NCBI GenBank assembly: GCA_000719695.1
Contig: JOHN01000100.1
Location: forward strand, 1 to 20,363
Length of the DNA: 20,363 bases
Direction of reading: 5' to 3'
Source of the DNA: Streptomyces sp. NRRL F-6131
Lineage (GTDB): Bacteria; Actinomycetota; Actinomycetes; Streptomycetales; Streptomycetaceae
Position 1 is the stretch's first letter. Each line of letters begins with the position of its first letter. Below, piece after piece: positions 7,301 to 14,979 of the stretch. The position numbers were made by a program, and so were the translations under genes. Below the pieces are notes generated by a model. It saw nothing but the letters and a program-made list of their open reading frames with translations, was not told the DNA's origin and made no database searches.

Positions 7301-7632
7301 GATCGGTACCTCCATCAATGAGGAACTGCTGAGTCGTCACGTCCGGTCATGCCGCGCCCAGCCTACGGGCAGGTCGGGGGCCTGCCACAAGTGGCGCCTC
7401 GGCCTGCCGCGTCCGAAAATCCCTCGCTCGTCGGGGCGAACGGGCCGGTCCGCGGGCGGGCCGGGGCAGCTCGGGGCGCCGTCCGCGGGTCCGTCCGTGT
7501 GCTGTCCGTATCGTGGACCGATCGGCCAAATGGTGCGGGCCCGCGTCGGGCGCCCTGTTAGATTGGCCCGGGCCCGGGCCCGGCCGCCGGACGGCCGGGC
7601 GCAAGACCGAGAGAGCCGCGGAGCCGCACCCG
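7301..7632. promoter_or_regulatory. 332-bp divergent promoter region for osmC and chorismate mutase
   Basis: For osmC (-) a TAGGCT (7360-7365) with TTGTGG-like sequence at 7385-7390 (spacing 18-19 bp) is a possible promoter; the -35 overlaps a palindrome GCCACAAGTGGC (7384-7395). For the chorismate mutase (+) TAGATT (7559-7564) is a good -10 box but lacks a recognisable -35. Immediately downstream, GGGCCC recurs three times in a row (about 7567-7582), which would fold in the leader. No gene is supported in this stretch. Confidence 0.4.
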
Positions 7633-7995
7633 ATGACGGACCACCCCACGACCCCCGACGCCGGACTGCCCGAGGGGGTCGACGATGCCGTGCGGGCCGA
7701 GCTGACCAGCCTGCGCGAGAGCATCGACAACATCGACGCCGCGGTGGTCCACATGCTGGCCGAGCGCTTCAAGGCGACCCAGCGGGTCGGTCGGCTCAAG
7801 GCCGAGCACAAGCTCCCGCCGGCCGATCCGGCGCGCGAGCGCACCCAGATCAAGCGCCTGCGGGAGCTGGCCGCCGGTGCGCACCTGGACCCGGTGTTCG
7901 CGGAGAAGTTCCTCAACTTCATCATCGCCGAGGTCATCCGCCACCACGAGGCCATCGCGAGCGATGCCGGGACCGGCGGGAACACCGCCGCCTGA
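7633..7995 (+). CDS. Chorismate mutase, AroQ type, monofunctional
   Basis: The predicted protein has 120 residues and converts chorismate to prephenate, the branch point to phenylalanine and tyrosine. By eye it aligns to the E. coli chorismate mutase domain: Arg28 (for Arg11), Arg45 (Arg28), Lys56 (Lys39), Asp65 (Asp48), Arg68 (Arg51) and Glu69 (Glu52) are kept. The position of catalytic Gln88 falls on His105 in the block EVIRHHEAIA. The core runs from about 20 to 110 with short disordered ends. No signal peptide is present, so it is cytoplasmic. The ATG at 7633 follows GGAG by 9 nt; an open frame extends back to 7513 but crosses the -10 box and GC repeats. It is not beside other aromatic biosynthesis genes. 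The signal peptidase gene follows 181 bp later, probably as a separate unit. Confidence 0.87.
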   Translation: MTDHPTTPDAGLPEGVDDAVRAELTSLRESIDNIDAAVVHMLAERFKATQRVGRLKAEHKLPPADPARERTQIKRLRELAAGAHLDPVFAEKFLNFIIAEVIRHHEAIASDAGTGGNTAA

Positions 7996-8007
7996 CGGTC
8001 CGCCCGG

Positions 8008-8025
8008 CCGGCCCTCCGGGGCCGG
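8008..8025 (+). terminator. Weak hairpin after the chorismate mutase gene
   Basis: CCGGCCC (8008-8014) pairs with GGGCCGG (8019-8025), 7 bp with a 4-nt loop, starting 13 bp after the stop codon. The stem is short but entirely G/C. Confidence 0.35.
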
Positions 8026-8044
8026 GGAACGCCCGGGGAACGCC
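8023..8044. repeat. 11-bp tandem repeat
   Basis: CGGGGAACGCC occurs twice in tandem (8023-8033, 8034-8044) and is followed by a partial third copy CGGGGG. It lies in the spacer between the chorismate mutase and signal peptidase genes. Confidence 0.7.
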
Positions 8045-8110
8045 CGGGGGAAGGCCGCGGAGGTTCCGAGGGGGCGCCGGGGGGATGTCGGGCACGGGTA
8101 AACGTCCGAT

Positions 8111-8139
8111 TTCGCCTGGATCCCCGGTTGGCGTAGCGT
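8111..8139 (+). promoter_or_regulatory. Candidate promoter of the signal peptidase gene
   Basis: TTCGCC (8111-8116) and TAGCGT (8134-8139) are spaced by 17 bp, giving a leader of about 30 nt before the ATG at 8177. Both hexamers are moderate matches to vegetative actinomycete promoters. Confidence 0.45.
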
Positions 8140-8176
8140 GCAGGTTCCCCCGCAGCCGGAGAGTGGAGCAGCGACG

Positions 8177-8974
8177 ATGGCGGTGAACCTGCCTGATACG
8201 CACGGCGGTGACGCCGGGGCCGGGCCCGCCGCTCCCGCCGCCCCGGTCGGGGGCCGGGCCGAGGCCCGGCGGGCGCGGCGGGCCGCCGAGGGCCGCCGGT
8301 CCAGGGCGCCGAGGACCGGACGGTCCGGACGCCGGCCGCGGCCGTGGTGGATCGAGATCCCCACGATGGCGGCGGTGGGCCTGGTGGTCGCGCTGCTGAT
8401 CAAGACCTGTCTGTTCCAGGTGTTCACCATCCCCTCCGGTTCGATGGAGAACACGCTGCGGATCGGCGACCGGGTCGGGGTGAACAAGCTCGCCCCGTTG
8501 ACCGGGTGGAAGCCCGAGCCGGGCCAGCCGGTGGTGTTCAAGGACCCGGGCGACTGGCTGCCGCCGCAGCCGACCGACGGGAACCCCGTGACCTCCGCGC
8601 TGGGCTCGGCGCTCTCCTTCGTCGGTCTGGTACCGCCGAAGGACGACAACTACCTGGTCAAGCGGGTCATCGCGACGGGCGGGCAGACCGTGCAGTGCGC
8701 GGGCACCACGCTGACCGTCGACGGCGCCAAGGTCGACGAGCCGTACCTCCACCCCGGGGACGACTCCTGCGCCGGGCTGGACTTCGGCCCGGTGACGGTG
8801 CCGCAGGGCTACGTCTGGGTCGAGGGCGACCACCGCAGTGACTCCGCCGACTCGCGGTACCACCAGCGCGGCCCCGGCGGCGGCGCCGTGCCGGTGGACA
8901 ACGTGGTCGGCCCGGTGTCGGCCGTCGTGTGGCCGCTCGGCCACCTCGACTGGTTCGGCTGGGTGGGCCGCTGA
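8177..8974 (+). CDS. lepB: Type I signal peptidase
   Basis: The predicted protein has 265 residues. A charged, disordered cytoplasmic N terminus (1-57) is followed by one transmembrane segment (about 60-80). The serine protease domain faces outward. Box B reads IPSGSMENTL with catalytic Ser89; the general-base lysine is Lys162 in NYLVKRVIATGG; the late box GDHRSDSADSR (217-227) is present. Cys174 and Cys198 could form an extracytoplasmic disulfide. The enzyme cleaves signal peptides from Sec- and Tat-exported preproteins. The ATG at 8177 has GGAG 8 nt upstream and is preferred to an in-frame GTG at 8138 that overlaps the candidate -10 box. Only one copy is present here, unlike the multi-paralogue signal peptidase cluster known in Streptomyces, so this is probably a dispersed paralogue. 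It converges on the EamA gene. Confidence 0.93.
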   Translation: MAVNLPDTHGGDAGAGPAAPAAPVGGRAEARRARRAAEGRRSRAPRTGRSGRRPRPWWIEIPTMAAVGLVVALLIKTCLFQVFTIPSGSMENTLRIGDRVGVNKLAPLTGWKPEPGQPVVFKDPGDWLPPQPTDGNPVTSALGSALSFVGLVPPKDDNYLVKRVIATGGQTVQCAGTTLTVDGAKVDEPYLHPGDDSCAGLDFGPVTVPQGYVWVEGDHRSDSADSRYHQRGPGGGAVPVDNVVGPVSAVVWPLGHLDWFGWVGR

Positions 8975-8986
8975 TCCGAGCGGCCC
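8965..8986. terminator. Bidirectional terminator overlapping the lepB stop codon
   Basis: GGGCCGCT (8965-8972) pairs with AGCGGCCC (8979-8986), loop GATCCG. The lepB TGA (8972-8974) spans the last stem base and the loop. Only 22 bp separate the two converging stop codons, so this stem must serve both genes if either ends here. Confidence 0.55.
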
Positions 8987-8996
8987 CGGTCGACGC

Positions 8997-10121
8997 CTAC
9001 TGCCCCCGACTCCGGCCGCGTCCGCCCTCCCGGGAGTCGCGCGCCTCGGCCCCGGCGGCGCGCGCGAGCCGCTCGCCGAGCGCCGTCGCGCCCGCGGGAA
9101 CCGCCTCCCGCCCGGTGTCCCCGGCGTCGTCGGACGCTCCCGCGGGTTCCGTCGCCCCCGCCGCCCCTGTCGGTGTCCCCGCAGCCTCCGGCGCGGCGGG
9201 CTTGCTCGCCTGGGCCGCGAACGCGCCGGCCAGCACCAGCAGACCGCCGGTCACCTGCGGCAGGCCGAGGTGCTCGCCGAGCAGCACCCAGGCCAGCACG
9301 GTGGCCACCACGGCCTCCAGGTTGGCGACCACCCCGGCCACCGGTGGTGACAGGTGCCGGACGGCGACGACGCCGGTCAGATAGGCGAGCACGGTCGCGA
9401 TCAGGACCATCCAGGCGGCCGGGACCAGCGCGGGCAGGGTGTGCCCGTTCATCACCACGGCCCCGCCGAGCTTGTCCCAGTCGGCCTCCCAGGGGCGGGT
9501 GAAGGCGGTGAGCACGATCGAGCCGATCAGCAGGCCGTACGCGCTGACGGCGATCGGGTCGACCGGGCGGTCGCCCCGGCTGCCGGCGTCGGCGAGCACG
9601 AAGTAGCCGACCTGGCAGCAGGCCGCGCCCAGGGCGAAGAGGACCCCGAGCAGGTCGAAGCTGAGCCCGTTCCAGACCTCGACCACGCAGGCGAGTCCGG
9701 CGACCGCGACGCCGGCGCCGATCGCCGCGCCCCGGCTGATCGGTCGGCGCTGGACGAACCGGACGTAGCCGATGAGCAGCGGCGGGCCGAGGTACTCGAT
9801 CAGCAGGGCGACGCCGACCGGGATGCGGGAGATCGCCGCGAAGTAGCAGGCCTGGACGCCGGCCACGGCCAGCAGGCCGAAACCGATCAGCAGGCCGGGC
9901 CGCCGCAGGACGGCGTCGCGGTGGCGGTAGGCCAGCGGCAGCAGGACCACCGCGGCGCCGGTCACCCGTAGCCAGACCACGTGCAGGGGCGACAGCCCGG
10001 CCTCGATCAGTGGTTTGGCCGCGGTGCCGGAGCCGCCGAAGGCGACCGCGGAGACGAGGGCGAGGGTGAGACCGAGGGTCCGGCCGGGAGAGCGGCCGAG
10101 CAGGGGCTTGGAGCTGTGCAC
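8997..10121 (-). CDS. EamA/DMT-superfamily exporter
   Basis: The predicted protein has 374 residues. It has about ten hydrophobic segments arranged as two EamA repeats: the first opens LGLTLALVSAVAFGGSGTAAKPLI with ALLIEYLGPPLLIGYV near its end, the second contains LAYLTGVVAVRHLSPPVAG and EAVVATVLAWVLLGEHLG. The ExxxA/LLGE pattern is typical of drug/metabolite transporters, including RhtA-like amino-acid exporters; the substrate is unknown. The last 65 or so residues are an Ala/Gly/Pro/Arg-rich cytoplasmic tail that is not part of the fold. I chose the GTG at 10121: no ribosome site precedes it, but a -10-like CACAAT ends 6 nt before it, suggesting a leaderless mRNA. A TTG at 10148 is the only upstream in-frame alternative noted. 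Confidence 0.85.
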   Translation of the reverse strand: MHSSKPLLGRSPGRTLGLTLALVSAVAFGGSGTAAKPLIEAGLSPLHVVWLRVTGAAVVLLPLAYRHRDAVLRRPGLLIGFGLLAVAGVQACYFAAISRIPVGVALLIEYLGPPLLIGYVRFVQRRPISRGAAIGAGVAVAGLACVVEVWNGLSFDLLGVLFALGAACCQVGYFVLADAGSRGDRPVDPIAVSAYGLLIGSIVLTAFTRPWEADWDKLGGAVVMNGHTLPALVPAAWMVLIATVLAYLTGVVAVRHLSPPVAGVVANLEAVVATVLAWVLLGEHLGLPQVTGGLLVLAGAFAAQASKPAAPEAAGTPTGAAGATEPAGASDDAGDTGREAVPAGATALGERLARAAGAEARDSREGGRGRSRGQ

Positions 10122-10127
10122 CGAGGA

Positions 10128-10157
10128 ATTGTGACAGTAGGACCGCAATTTCGGTAA
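10128..10157 (-). promoter_or_regulatory. Candidate leaderless promoter of the EamA gene
   Basis: On the - strand TTACCG (10152-10157), an 18-bp spacer and TGT-CACAAT (10128-10133) end 6 nt before the GTG start. That places the transcription start at or next to the start codon, in agreement with the missing ribosome site. Confidence 0.45.
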
Positions 10158-10242
10158 GGGGTCATTCCGTCATTCGGTCCTGCCCGGCACCGCGGGTGAA
10201 CCCTCGCCACGCACCGGAGTCGGACCCTGCCCGCGCGAGCCC

Positions 10243-10262
10243 GCCCGGGCAGGGGCCCGGGC
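10243..10262 (-). terminator. Hairpin at the end of the penicillin-binding protein gene
   Basis: Two copies of the palindrome GCCCGGGC (10243-10250 and 10255-10262) pair around an AGGG loop. The stem touches the TAG stop codon (10262-10264). Confidence 0.5.
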
Positions 10263-12703
10263 TACCCGCCAGAGCCGGTCCCGGCGCTCACGTCCGTCGT
10301 TCCGCCGCCCCCGGAACCGGAGCCCGAGCCCGATCCGCCGGTGCCCCCGGTCGGCTGCGGCGCCGGGGTGGGCCCGGTGGTCGGGGTGGTGGTCGGCGCC
10401 GGGGTGCGGGTCGGCCTGGTCGGCTGCGGCGTGGTGGGCTGGGTCGGCGCCGTGGTGGCTCCGCCGGACCCGCCGGTGCCCCCGGTCGGCTGCGGGGTGG
10501 TGGTCGGCCCGCCCGACGGGGCGGTGGACGGCTCCGGGCCGGCGCCCGAGCCGCCCGAGGTGCCGGACCCGCCCTGGCCGGTCTGCGGCGACGACCCGCC
10601 GGAGGGCGTCGCCGCGCCGTCCGGGGTGGCCGGCGCGGAGCTCGCGCCGCCCGAGGGGCCGGGCGAGGCGCCGGCCCCCGAGGAACCCCAGCCACCGCGC
10701 CCGGAGTCCTCCGCACCCGAGGGCGCGGGGAAGTCGGCGACCGGCTGGCCCTTGAGCGCGGCCTTCATGTACGCGGTCCAGATCTGCGCGGGGTACTGGC
10801 CGCCCGCCGCGCCGTCGAGCCCGCCGGTGCCGCTCAGACTGACCTGCGCGCCGGTGCCCGGGTCCTGGCCGAACAGCGCGACCGAGGTGACCAGCTCCGG
10901 GGTGTACCCGACGAACCAGACCGCCTTGTGCTCGTCCGTGGTCCCGGTCTTGCCCGCCGCCGGCCGGCCCAGCGCCTTCGCCCGCCAGCCGGTGCCGCCC
11001 TGGTCCGACACCACGCCCTGGAGCATCGAGGTGACCTGGCGCGCGGTCTGCTCGCTGACCGCCTGGGTGGTCTTGTGGGCGGGCAGCGCGAGCGGTTCGC
11101 CCTCGCGGTCCACCGACTGCACCAGCCACGGGGTGATCTGCCTGCCGCCGTTGTCCAGCGTGGCGTACACCCCGGCCATGTCGAGCACGCTGGGGGTGGA
11201 GGTGCCCAGCGGGATCGACGGCACCGGGTCCAGGGCGGGGGTGTCGGCGGGCAGGCCGAGCGCGATCGCGGAGTCGCGCACCTTCGCCAGCCCGGTGTCC
11301 TGGGCGAGCTGGGCGAAGGCCGAGTTCACCGACCAGTCGGTGGCCTGCTGGAGGGTGATCTGGCCGTAGCTCTTGTCGCCCTCGTTCGGCGGCGCGTACG
11401 GCTTGCCCTTCCCGCCGCGGACCTTGCGCTCGCTGGTGCCGTCGTAGACGGTGCGCGGGGTGACGGTCTGGCCGGACTGGGTCTTGGCGCCGTTCTCCAG
11501 TGCCGCCGCCAGCGCGATCGCCTTGAACGTCGAGCCGGCCTGGTAGTCCCGCCGGGTCGCGTTGTCGATGTAGTGCTTGGTGTAGTCGACCCCGCCGTAG
11601 AGGGCGACCACGGCCCCGGTCCTCGGGTCCACGGAGGCGGCGCCGGCCTGGACGGCGGCGTCCTTCTTCCGCTTGTCCGGGTCGAGGGTGTCGTGCAGCT
11701 GGGCCTGGACGGAGTCCTGGAGGGCCTGCTGGCGGTTCGGGTCGACGGTCAGCCTGATCGTGTAGCCGCCCTTGGCCAGCTCCGACTCGCCGATGATCCG
11801 GTTGGTGGTGAGGTACTCGGTCGCGGCGTTGACCAGGTAGCCGGCCTGACCGGACAGACCGAGCTGCGCCTGCGGGTCCCTGACCTCGGGGAACGTGGTG
11901 GCGGCCCGCTCCTCGGCGGACAGCCAGCCCTCCTTCACCATGCCGTCGAGCACGTAGTTCCAGCGGTTGACCGCGTTCTGCTTGCCCGCCGGGGTGGCGG
12001 TGGCCACGTCGTACGCGCTGGGGGCGTTCAGCAGCGCGGCCAGGTAGGCGCCCTGGGCGGCGTCGAGCTGGGCGGCGTCGACGCCGAAGTACTGCTGGGC
12101 CGCGGCCTGGACGCCGTACGCGCCGCGCCCGTAGTAGGAGGTGTTGAGGTAGCTGGAGAGGATCTCGTCCTTGCTCTCGGTGGCGTCCACCTTGATCGCG
12201 ATGAACAGTTCCTTCACCTTGCGGGTGACCGACTGCTGCTGGCTCAGGTAGGTGTTCTTCACGTACTGCTGGGTGATGGTGGAACCGCCCTGGGTGCCCT
12301 CGCCCTTGGCGGTGTTGAGGGCGGCCCGGACCATACCGGGTATGTTGACGGCGCCCTCGTGGTAGAAGTTGCGGTCCTCGGCGGCCAGGGTCGCGTGCTG
12401 CGCGGCGGGGGAGACCTTGTCCAGCGCGACGTTCTGCCGGTTGGTCTGGCCGGTCCGGGCGAGCACCGAGCCGTCCTGGTAGAGCCAGGTGTTGCTCTGG
12501 GTGGTCGCGGCGGCGTGCGCGTCCGGCACCTTCACCAGGGCGATGCCGAGGGCGAACAGGCCGACCCCGAGCAGCAGCGCGGTCACGACGCCCACCAGGG
12601 TCGTCCGCCAGGTCGGGATCAGCCGGCGCCAGCCCGTGCGCCGGGGCCGTCCGACCTTGGTCTTCCGGGTGCGCTGCGCGCCGCTCAGGACGTTACGGGA
12701 CAA
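10262..12703 (-). CDS. Class A penicillin-binding protein (bifunctional transglycosylase/transpeptidase)
   Basis: The predicted protein has 813 residues. A basic cytoplasmic N terminus is followed by a transmembrane anchor (about 35-57). The GT51 transglycosylase domain has catalytic Glu109 in AAEDRNFYHEGA, then QGGSTITQQYVKN and RKVKELFIA. The transpeptidase domain has the three penicillin-binding motifs: SxxK at Ser391-Lys394 (AGSTFKA), SxN at Ser458-Asn460 (SVNSAF) and KTG at 585. It polymerises and cross-links peptidoglycan on the outer face of the membrane. From about 661 to the end (some 150 residues) is a Pro/Gly/Ser/Thr-rich tail with a repeated PQPTGGTGGSG; no PASTA domain is present. 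The start is uncertain. The TTG at 12703 has AGGAAAGG 8 nt upstream and gives a plausible N terminus; an open frame extends to a GTG at 12901 but adds residues that look non-coding. Confidence 0.92.
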   Translation of the reverse strand: MSRNVLSGAQRTRKTKVGRPRRTGWRRLIPTWRTTLVGVVTALLLGVGLFALGIALVKVPDAHAAATTQSNTWLYQDGSVLARTGQTNRQNVALDKVSPAAQHATLAAEDRNFYHEGAVNIPGMVRAALNTAKGEGTQGGSTITQQYVKNTYLSQQQSVTRKVKELFIAIKVDATESKDEILSSYLNTSYYGRGAYGVQAAAQQYFGVDAAQLDAAQGAYLAALLNAPSAYDVATATPAGKQNAVNRWNYVLDGMVKEGWLSAEERAATTFPEVRDPQAQLGLSGQAGYLVNAATEYLTTNRIIGESELAKGGYTIRLTVDPNRQQALQDSVQAQLHDTLDPDKRKKDAAVQAGAASVDPRTGAVVALYGGVDYTKHYIDNATRRDYQAGSTFKAIALAAALENGAKTQSGQTVTPRTVYDGTSERKVRGGKGKPYAPPNEGDKSYGQITLQQATDWSVNSAFAQLAQDTGLAKVRDSAIALGLPADTPALDPVPSIPLGTSTPSVLDMAGVYATLDNGGRQITPWLVQSVDREGEPLALPAHKTTQAVSEQTARQVTSMLQGVVSDQGGTGWRAKALGRPAAGKTGTTDEHKAVWFVGYTPELVTSVALFGQDPGTGAQVSLSGTGGLDGAAGGQYPAQIWTAYMKAALKGQPVADFPAPSGAEDSGRGGWGSSGAGASPGPSGGASSAPATPDGAATPSGGSSPQTGQGGSGTSGGSGAGPEPSTAPSGGPTTTPQPTGGTGGSGGATTAPTQPTTPQPTRPTRTPAPTTTPTTGPTPAPQPTGGTGGSGSGSGSGGGGTTDVSAGTGSGG

Positions 12704-12934
12704 AGCGGCGGCCTTTCCTGCGGGCGGGCGACGTGTGCGGACGCCTGGGCGAGGCGGCAGGACGGACGGCCCGTGCCGGTTCGCGCAGACGGGATCGTCG
12801 GCGGTCGGGGACCTTTGCCCCTTTTCCGGTGTACAGCCCAGAACGCGCCGAAGGTACCGGTTGGCTCCACTACGGCGGGAAGCGAGACCGACATCACACA
12901 CAAATCGGACGTCAATGGGCAGCGAAAAGCCGGA
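12704..12934 (-). promoter_or_regulatory. Upstream region of the penicillin-binding protein gene
   Basis: About 230 bp separate the TTG start from the tRNA terminator. On the - strand a TGTACA (about 12831-12836) preceded by GGTACC 17 bp upstream is a weak promoter candidate. Nothing else is convincing, and open frames here run into the tRNA gene and are spurious. Confidence 0.25.
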
Positions 12935-12960
12935 GAGCCCCTCGCGTGAACGAGAGGCTC
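12935..12960 (-). terminator. Terminator of the first tRNA-Lys gene
   Basis: GAGCCCCTCG (12935-12944) pairs with CGAGAGGCTC (12951-12960), with one mismatch and a 6-nt loop, starting 11 bp past the tRNA 3' end. Confidence 0.6.
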
Positions 12961-12971
12961 CCCGGTGTCGG

Positions 12972-13045
12972 TGCGCCGCCAGGGACTCGAACCCCGGACC
13001 CGCTGATTAAGAGTCAGCTGCTCTAACCAACTGAGCTAGCGGCGC
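12972..13045 (-). tRNA. tRNA-Lys (anticodon CTT), copy 1
   Basis: The - strand folds as a complete cloverleaf: acceptor GCGCCGC/GCGGCGC, D arm GCTC/GAGC, anticodon stem GCTGA/TCAGC with loop CTCTTAA (anticodon CTT), T arm CGGGG/CCCTG with TTCGAGT loop, and discriminator A. It is 74 nt without CCA; the genome shows CCG next, so CCA is added after transcription. A -10-like TGTATT lies at 13063-13068. Confidence 0.97.
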
Positions 13046-13133
13046 CTGCTGACGAAGGAAACAATACACGCTTCCGGGGGGTACCTCGCACCACCTGCGC
13101 GTCACCGGGAACAGCCTGTCCGTTTCCGCCCGG

Positions 13134-13162
13134 TTGGGGTGGAGTTCGCCGACGGCTAGGGT
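13134..13162 (+). promoter_or_regulatory. Strong candidate leaderless promoter of the DUF998-hydrolase operon
   Basis: TTGGGG (13134-13139), a 17-bp spacer and TAGGGT (13157-13162) match the actinomycete vegetative pattern well. The -10 box ends 6 nt before the GTG at 13169, so transcription should start at the start codon itself. Confidence 0.65.
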
Positions 13163-13168
13163 GGAACC

Positions 13169-14011
13169 GTGCCCGGCTCCCACCCCGGTCGCCGGAACGC
13201 TCGGCGCACCCCCGCCCCGGCCCGCACCCCGGCCGTCGCCGCTCTGCTGCTGCTCAGTGCGGTGGCGTACACGGCGTGGGTCCTGGAGGTGGTGCTCAGC
13301 ACCGGGCTCGACCCGGTCCAGGCGTACATCAGCGAGCTCGCCGCCGAGGACCAGCCGCTGGGCGGCCTCTTCCGGGCCACCGACCTGGTCGCCGGCCTCG
13401 CGGTGCTGGCGGCCGCCGTCCTCGCCCTGGTCACCTTCCACCTCCGCCGCCCCGGCCCGGCGGGGCGCCCCGGAGCCGGCGGCCGACGGGCCTGGTCGCT
13501 CGCCGGGTGGGCCGCGCTCGCCGTGTTCGGCGCGGCCACCGCCGCCGACTCCCGGCTGCCGCTGAGCTGCGCGCCCACCAGCGACGAGATGTGCGCCGCC
13601 CGCGAGACCGCCGGCCTCGTCCCCGCCACCCACACCGCGCACGCCGTGACCAGCAGCCTCGCCGTGCTGGGCGCGCTCGGCGGACTCGCCGCGCTCACGA
13701 TCGCCGCCCGGCGCTACGGCTGGTGGCCGCCGGTGCGCCGGTACGGACCGTGGCTGCTGGGGGCCGAGCTGCTCGCCACCGGCTGGAGCCTGAGCGCGAT
13801 CGCCGCCTTCGAGGCGGGGCACGGCACCTGGGCGCTGGGTGCCGGCCAGCGGCTCCAGGTGCTGCTGGTGGCCCTCTGGCTCGCTCTGCTCGCGGCCGCC
13901 CTGGGGCGGCCCGACCGTCCCGGCCGTCCCGGCACGGCCACCGCCGCCGGGGCGGCCGACGAGGTCACGGCCGCCGCACGGACCCGGACCGAACGACGGG
14001 ACCCGGTATGA
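13169..14011 (+). CDS. DUF998 family integral membrane protein
   Basis: The predicted protein has 280 residues. Six hydrophobic segments lie at about 21-45, 70-92, 108-125, 155-180, 193-213 and 226-246. The block AYISELAAEDQPLGGLFRATD (52-72), after the first segment, is the family hallmark. A loop with two cysteines (134 and 142, in LSCAPTSDEMCAA) probably faces outward and may be disulfide-bonded. The biochemical role of DUF998 proteins is not established. The C-terminal 35 residues are disordered. The GTG at 13169 fits a leaderless mRNA. Its TGA overlaps the ATG of the alpha/beta hydrolase as ATGA, so the two are translationally coupled and probably cooperate. Both lie between the duplicated tRNA-Lys genes. 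Confidence 0.82.
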   Translation: MPGSHPGRRNARRTPAPARTPAVAALLLLSAVAYTAWVLEVVLSTGLDPVQAYISELAAEDQPLGGLFRATDLVAGLAVLAAAVLALVTFHLRRPGPAGRPGAGGRRAWSLAGWAALAVFGAATAADSRLPLSCAPTSDEMCAARETAGLVPATHTAHAVTSSLAVLGALGGLAALTIAARRYGWWPPVRRYGPWLLGAELLATGWSLSAIAAFEAGHGTWALGAGQRLQVLLVALWLALLAAALGRPDRPGRPGTATAAGAADEVTAAARTRTERRDPV

Positions 14012-14979
14012 GCGACGCCCCCGGCCCGGGCGCGGAGGGCCCCGACGGCCCCGACGCTCCGCCCGCCCGTCCGTCCGGCCCGGCCGCGCCGTCCTTCCTG
14101 CGGATCGACGGCACGCCCCTGCACGTCCGCGTCGAGGGCCGGGGGCCGGTGTGCCTGCTCACCGGCGGCCTCGGCAGCAGCTGGTTCGACTGGGACCTCG
14201 TCGTTCCCTTCCTCACCCCGTACCGCACCGTGGTCCGTTTCGACCGGCCCGGTTACGGCCTGAGCGCCTCCGAAGCGGCCGACCGGCCCGCCCCGACCGC
14301 CGCCGGTGAGGCCCGCCGGATCCGCGCCGTCCTCGACGCGCTCGGCCTGCCGGGGCCGTGCACGGTGGCCGGGCACTCGCTGGCCGGGTTCCACGCCGAG
14401 GCCTTCGCACGGCTGCATCCCGGCCGGACGGCCGGACTGGTCCTGCTGGACGGCAGCGTCGAACCGGACCCGCGGCCGCGCCCGGCCCCCGTCCTGCGCG
14501 ACCTCGCGGCGCGGGCCACGGCCGGCGCCGCCACCGCCGTCGCCGTGCCCTACCTGCTCGGGCCCACCGTGCGCCGGCTGGTGGCCCGGGCGACCACGGT
14601 GCGGCACGAGGACCTCGCCCCCGCGCCGCTGGTCCGGCACTGCTACCGCACCGGACGCTCGCTCCGGGCGCTGCTCCGCGAGAACACCCACTACCTGGAC
14701 ATGGCCGCCGAGCTGGCCGCCCTGCGCCGCGCCGCCCCACTGCCGGACGGCCTGCCGGTCATCGTCCTCGCCGCCGACGACGGCCTGCGCAGCCCCCGGA
14801 CCGAGGAGTGGCTGGCCGCCCAGCAGTACCTCGCCGCGCTCCTCGGCGCGGAGTACCGGCGCACCGCCCCGGCCGGGCACCTGCTGATGTTCGACCGCCC
14901 GGACGCGGTGGCCTCGGCGGTCCTGGACGCCGCCCCCGGGACCGGCCCCCCGCGGGAACGCCGAAGGCCCCCTCGCTGA
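14008..14979 (+). CDS. Alpha/beta-fold hydrolase
   Basis: The predicted protein has 323 residues. After a disordered Pro/Gly-rich start (1-27), the alpha/beta hydrolase fold begins at FLRIDGTPLHVRVEG. The oxyanion region is LTGGLGSSWFDWD (51-63), and RFDRPGYGLS (77-86) is the typical loop. The nucleophile elbow is AGHSLAG with Ser124; the likely acid is Asp257 or Asp258 (LAADDG); the catalytic His is His291 (PAGHLLMF). The substrate is unknown; esters, peptides or epoxides are all possible for this fold. No signal peptide is visible, so it probably acts on the inside, perhaps at the membrane next to its DUF998 partner. Translation starts in the ATGA overlap. The TGA stop (14977-14979) lies in the tetraloop of the terminator. 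Confidence 0.87.
   Translation: MSDAPGPGAEGPDGPDAPPARPSGPAAPSFLRIDGTPLHVRVEGRGPVCLLTGGLGSSWFDWDLVVPFLTPYRTVVRFDRPGYGLSASEAADRPAPTAAGEARRIRAVLDALGLPGPCTVAGHSLAGFHAEAFARLHPGRTAGLVLLDGSVEPDPRPRPAPVLRDLAARATAGAATAVAVPYLLGPTVRRLVARATTVRHEDLAPAPLVRHCYRTGRSLRALLRENTHYLDMAAELAALRRAAPLPDGLPVIVLAADDGLRSPRTEEWLAAQQYLAALLGAEYRRTAPAGHLLMFDRPDAVASAVLDAAPGTGPPRERRRPPR

Noticed and set aside
12733..13026. Open frame ending in a GTRTPDPLIKSQLL-like peptide
   Set aside because: This is the translation of the antisense of the tRNA-Lys gene, a well-known source of spurious hypothetical proteins.
13007..13822. Open frame on - strand ending in PLAQLVRAADS
   Set aside because: It reads through the tRNA-Lys gene and antisense to the DUF998 gene; the ending is another typical tRNA translation artefact.
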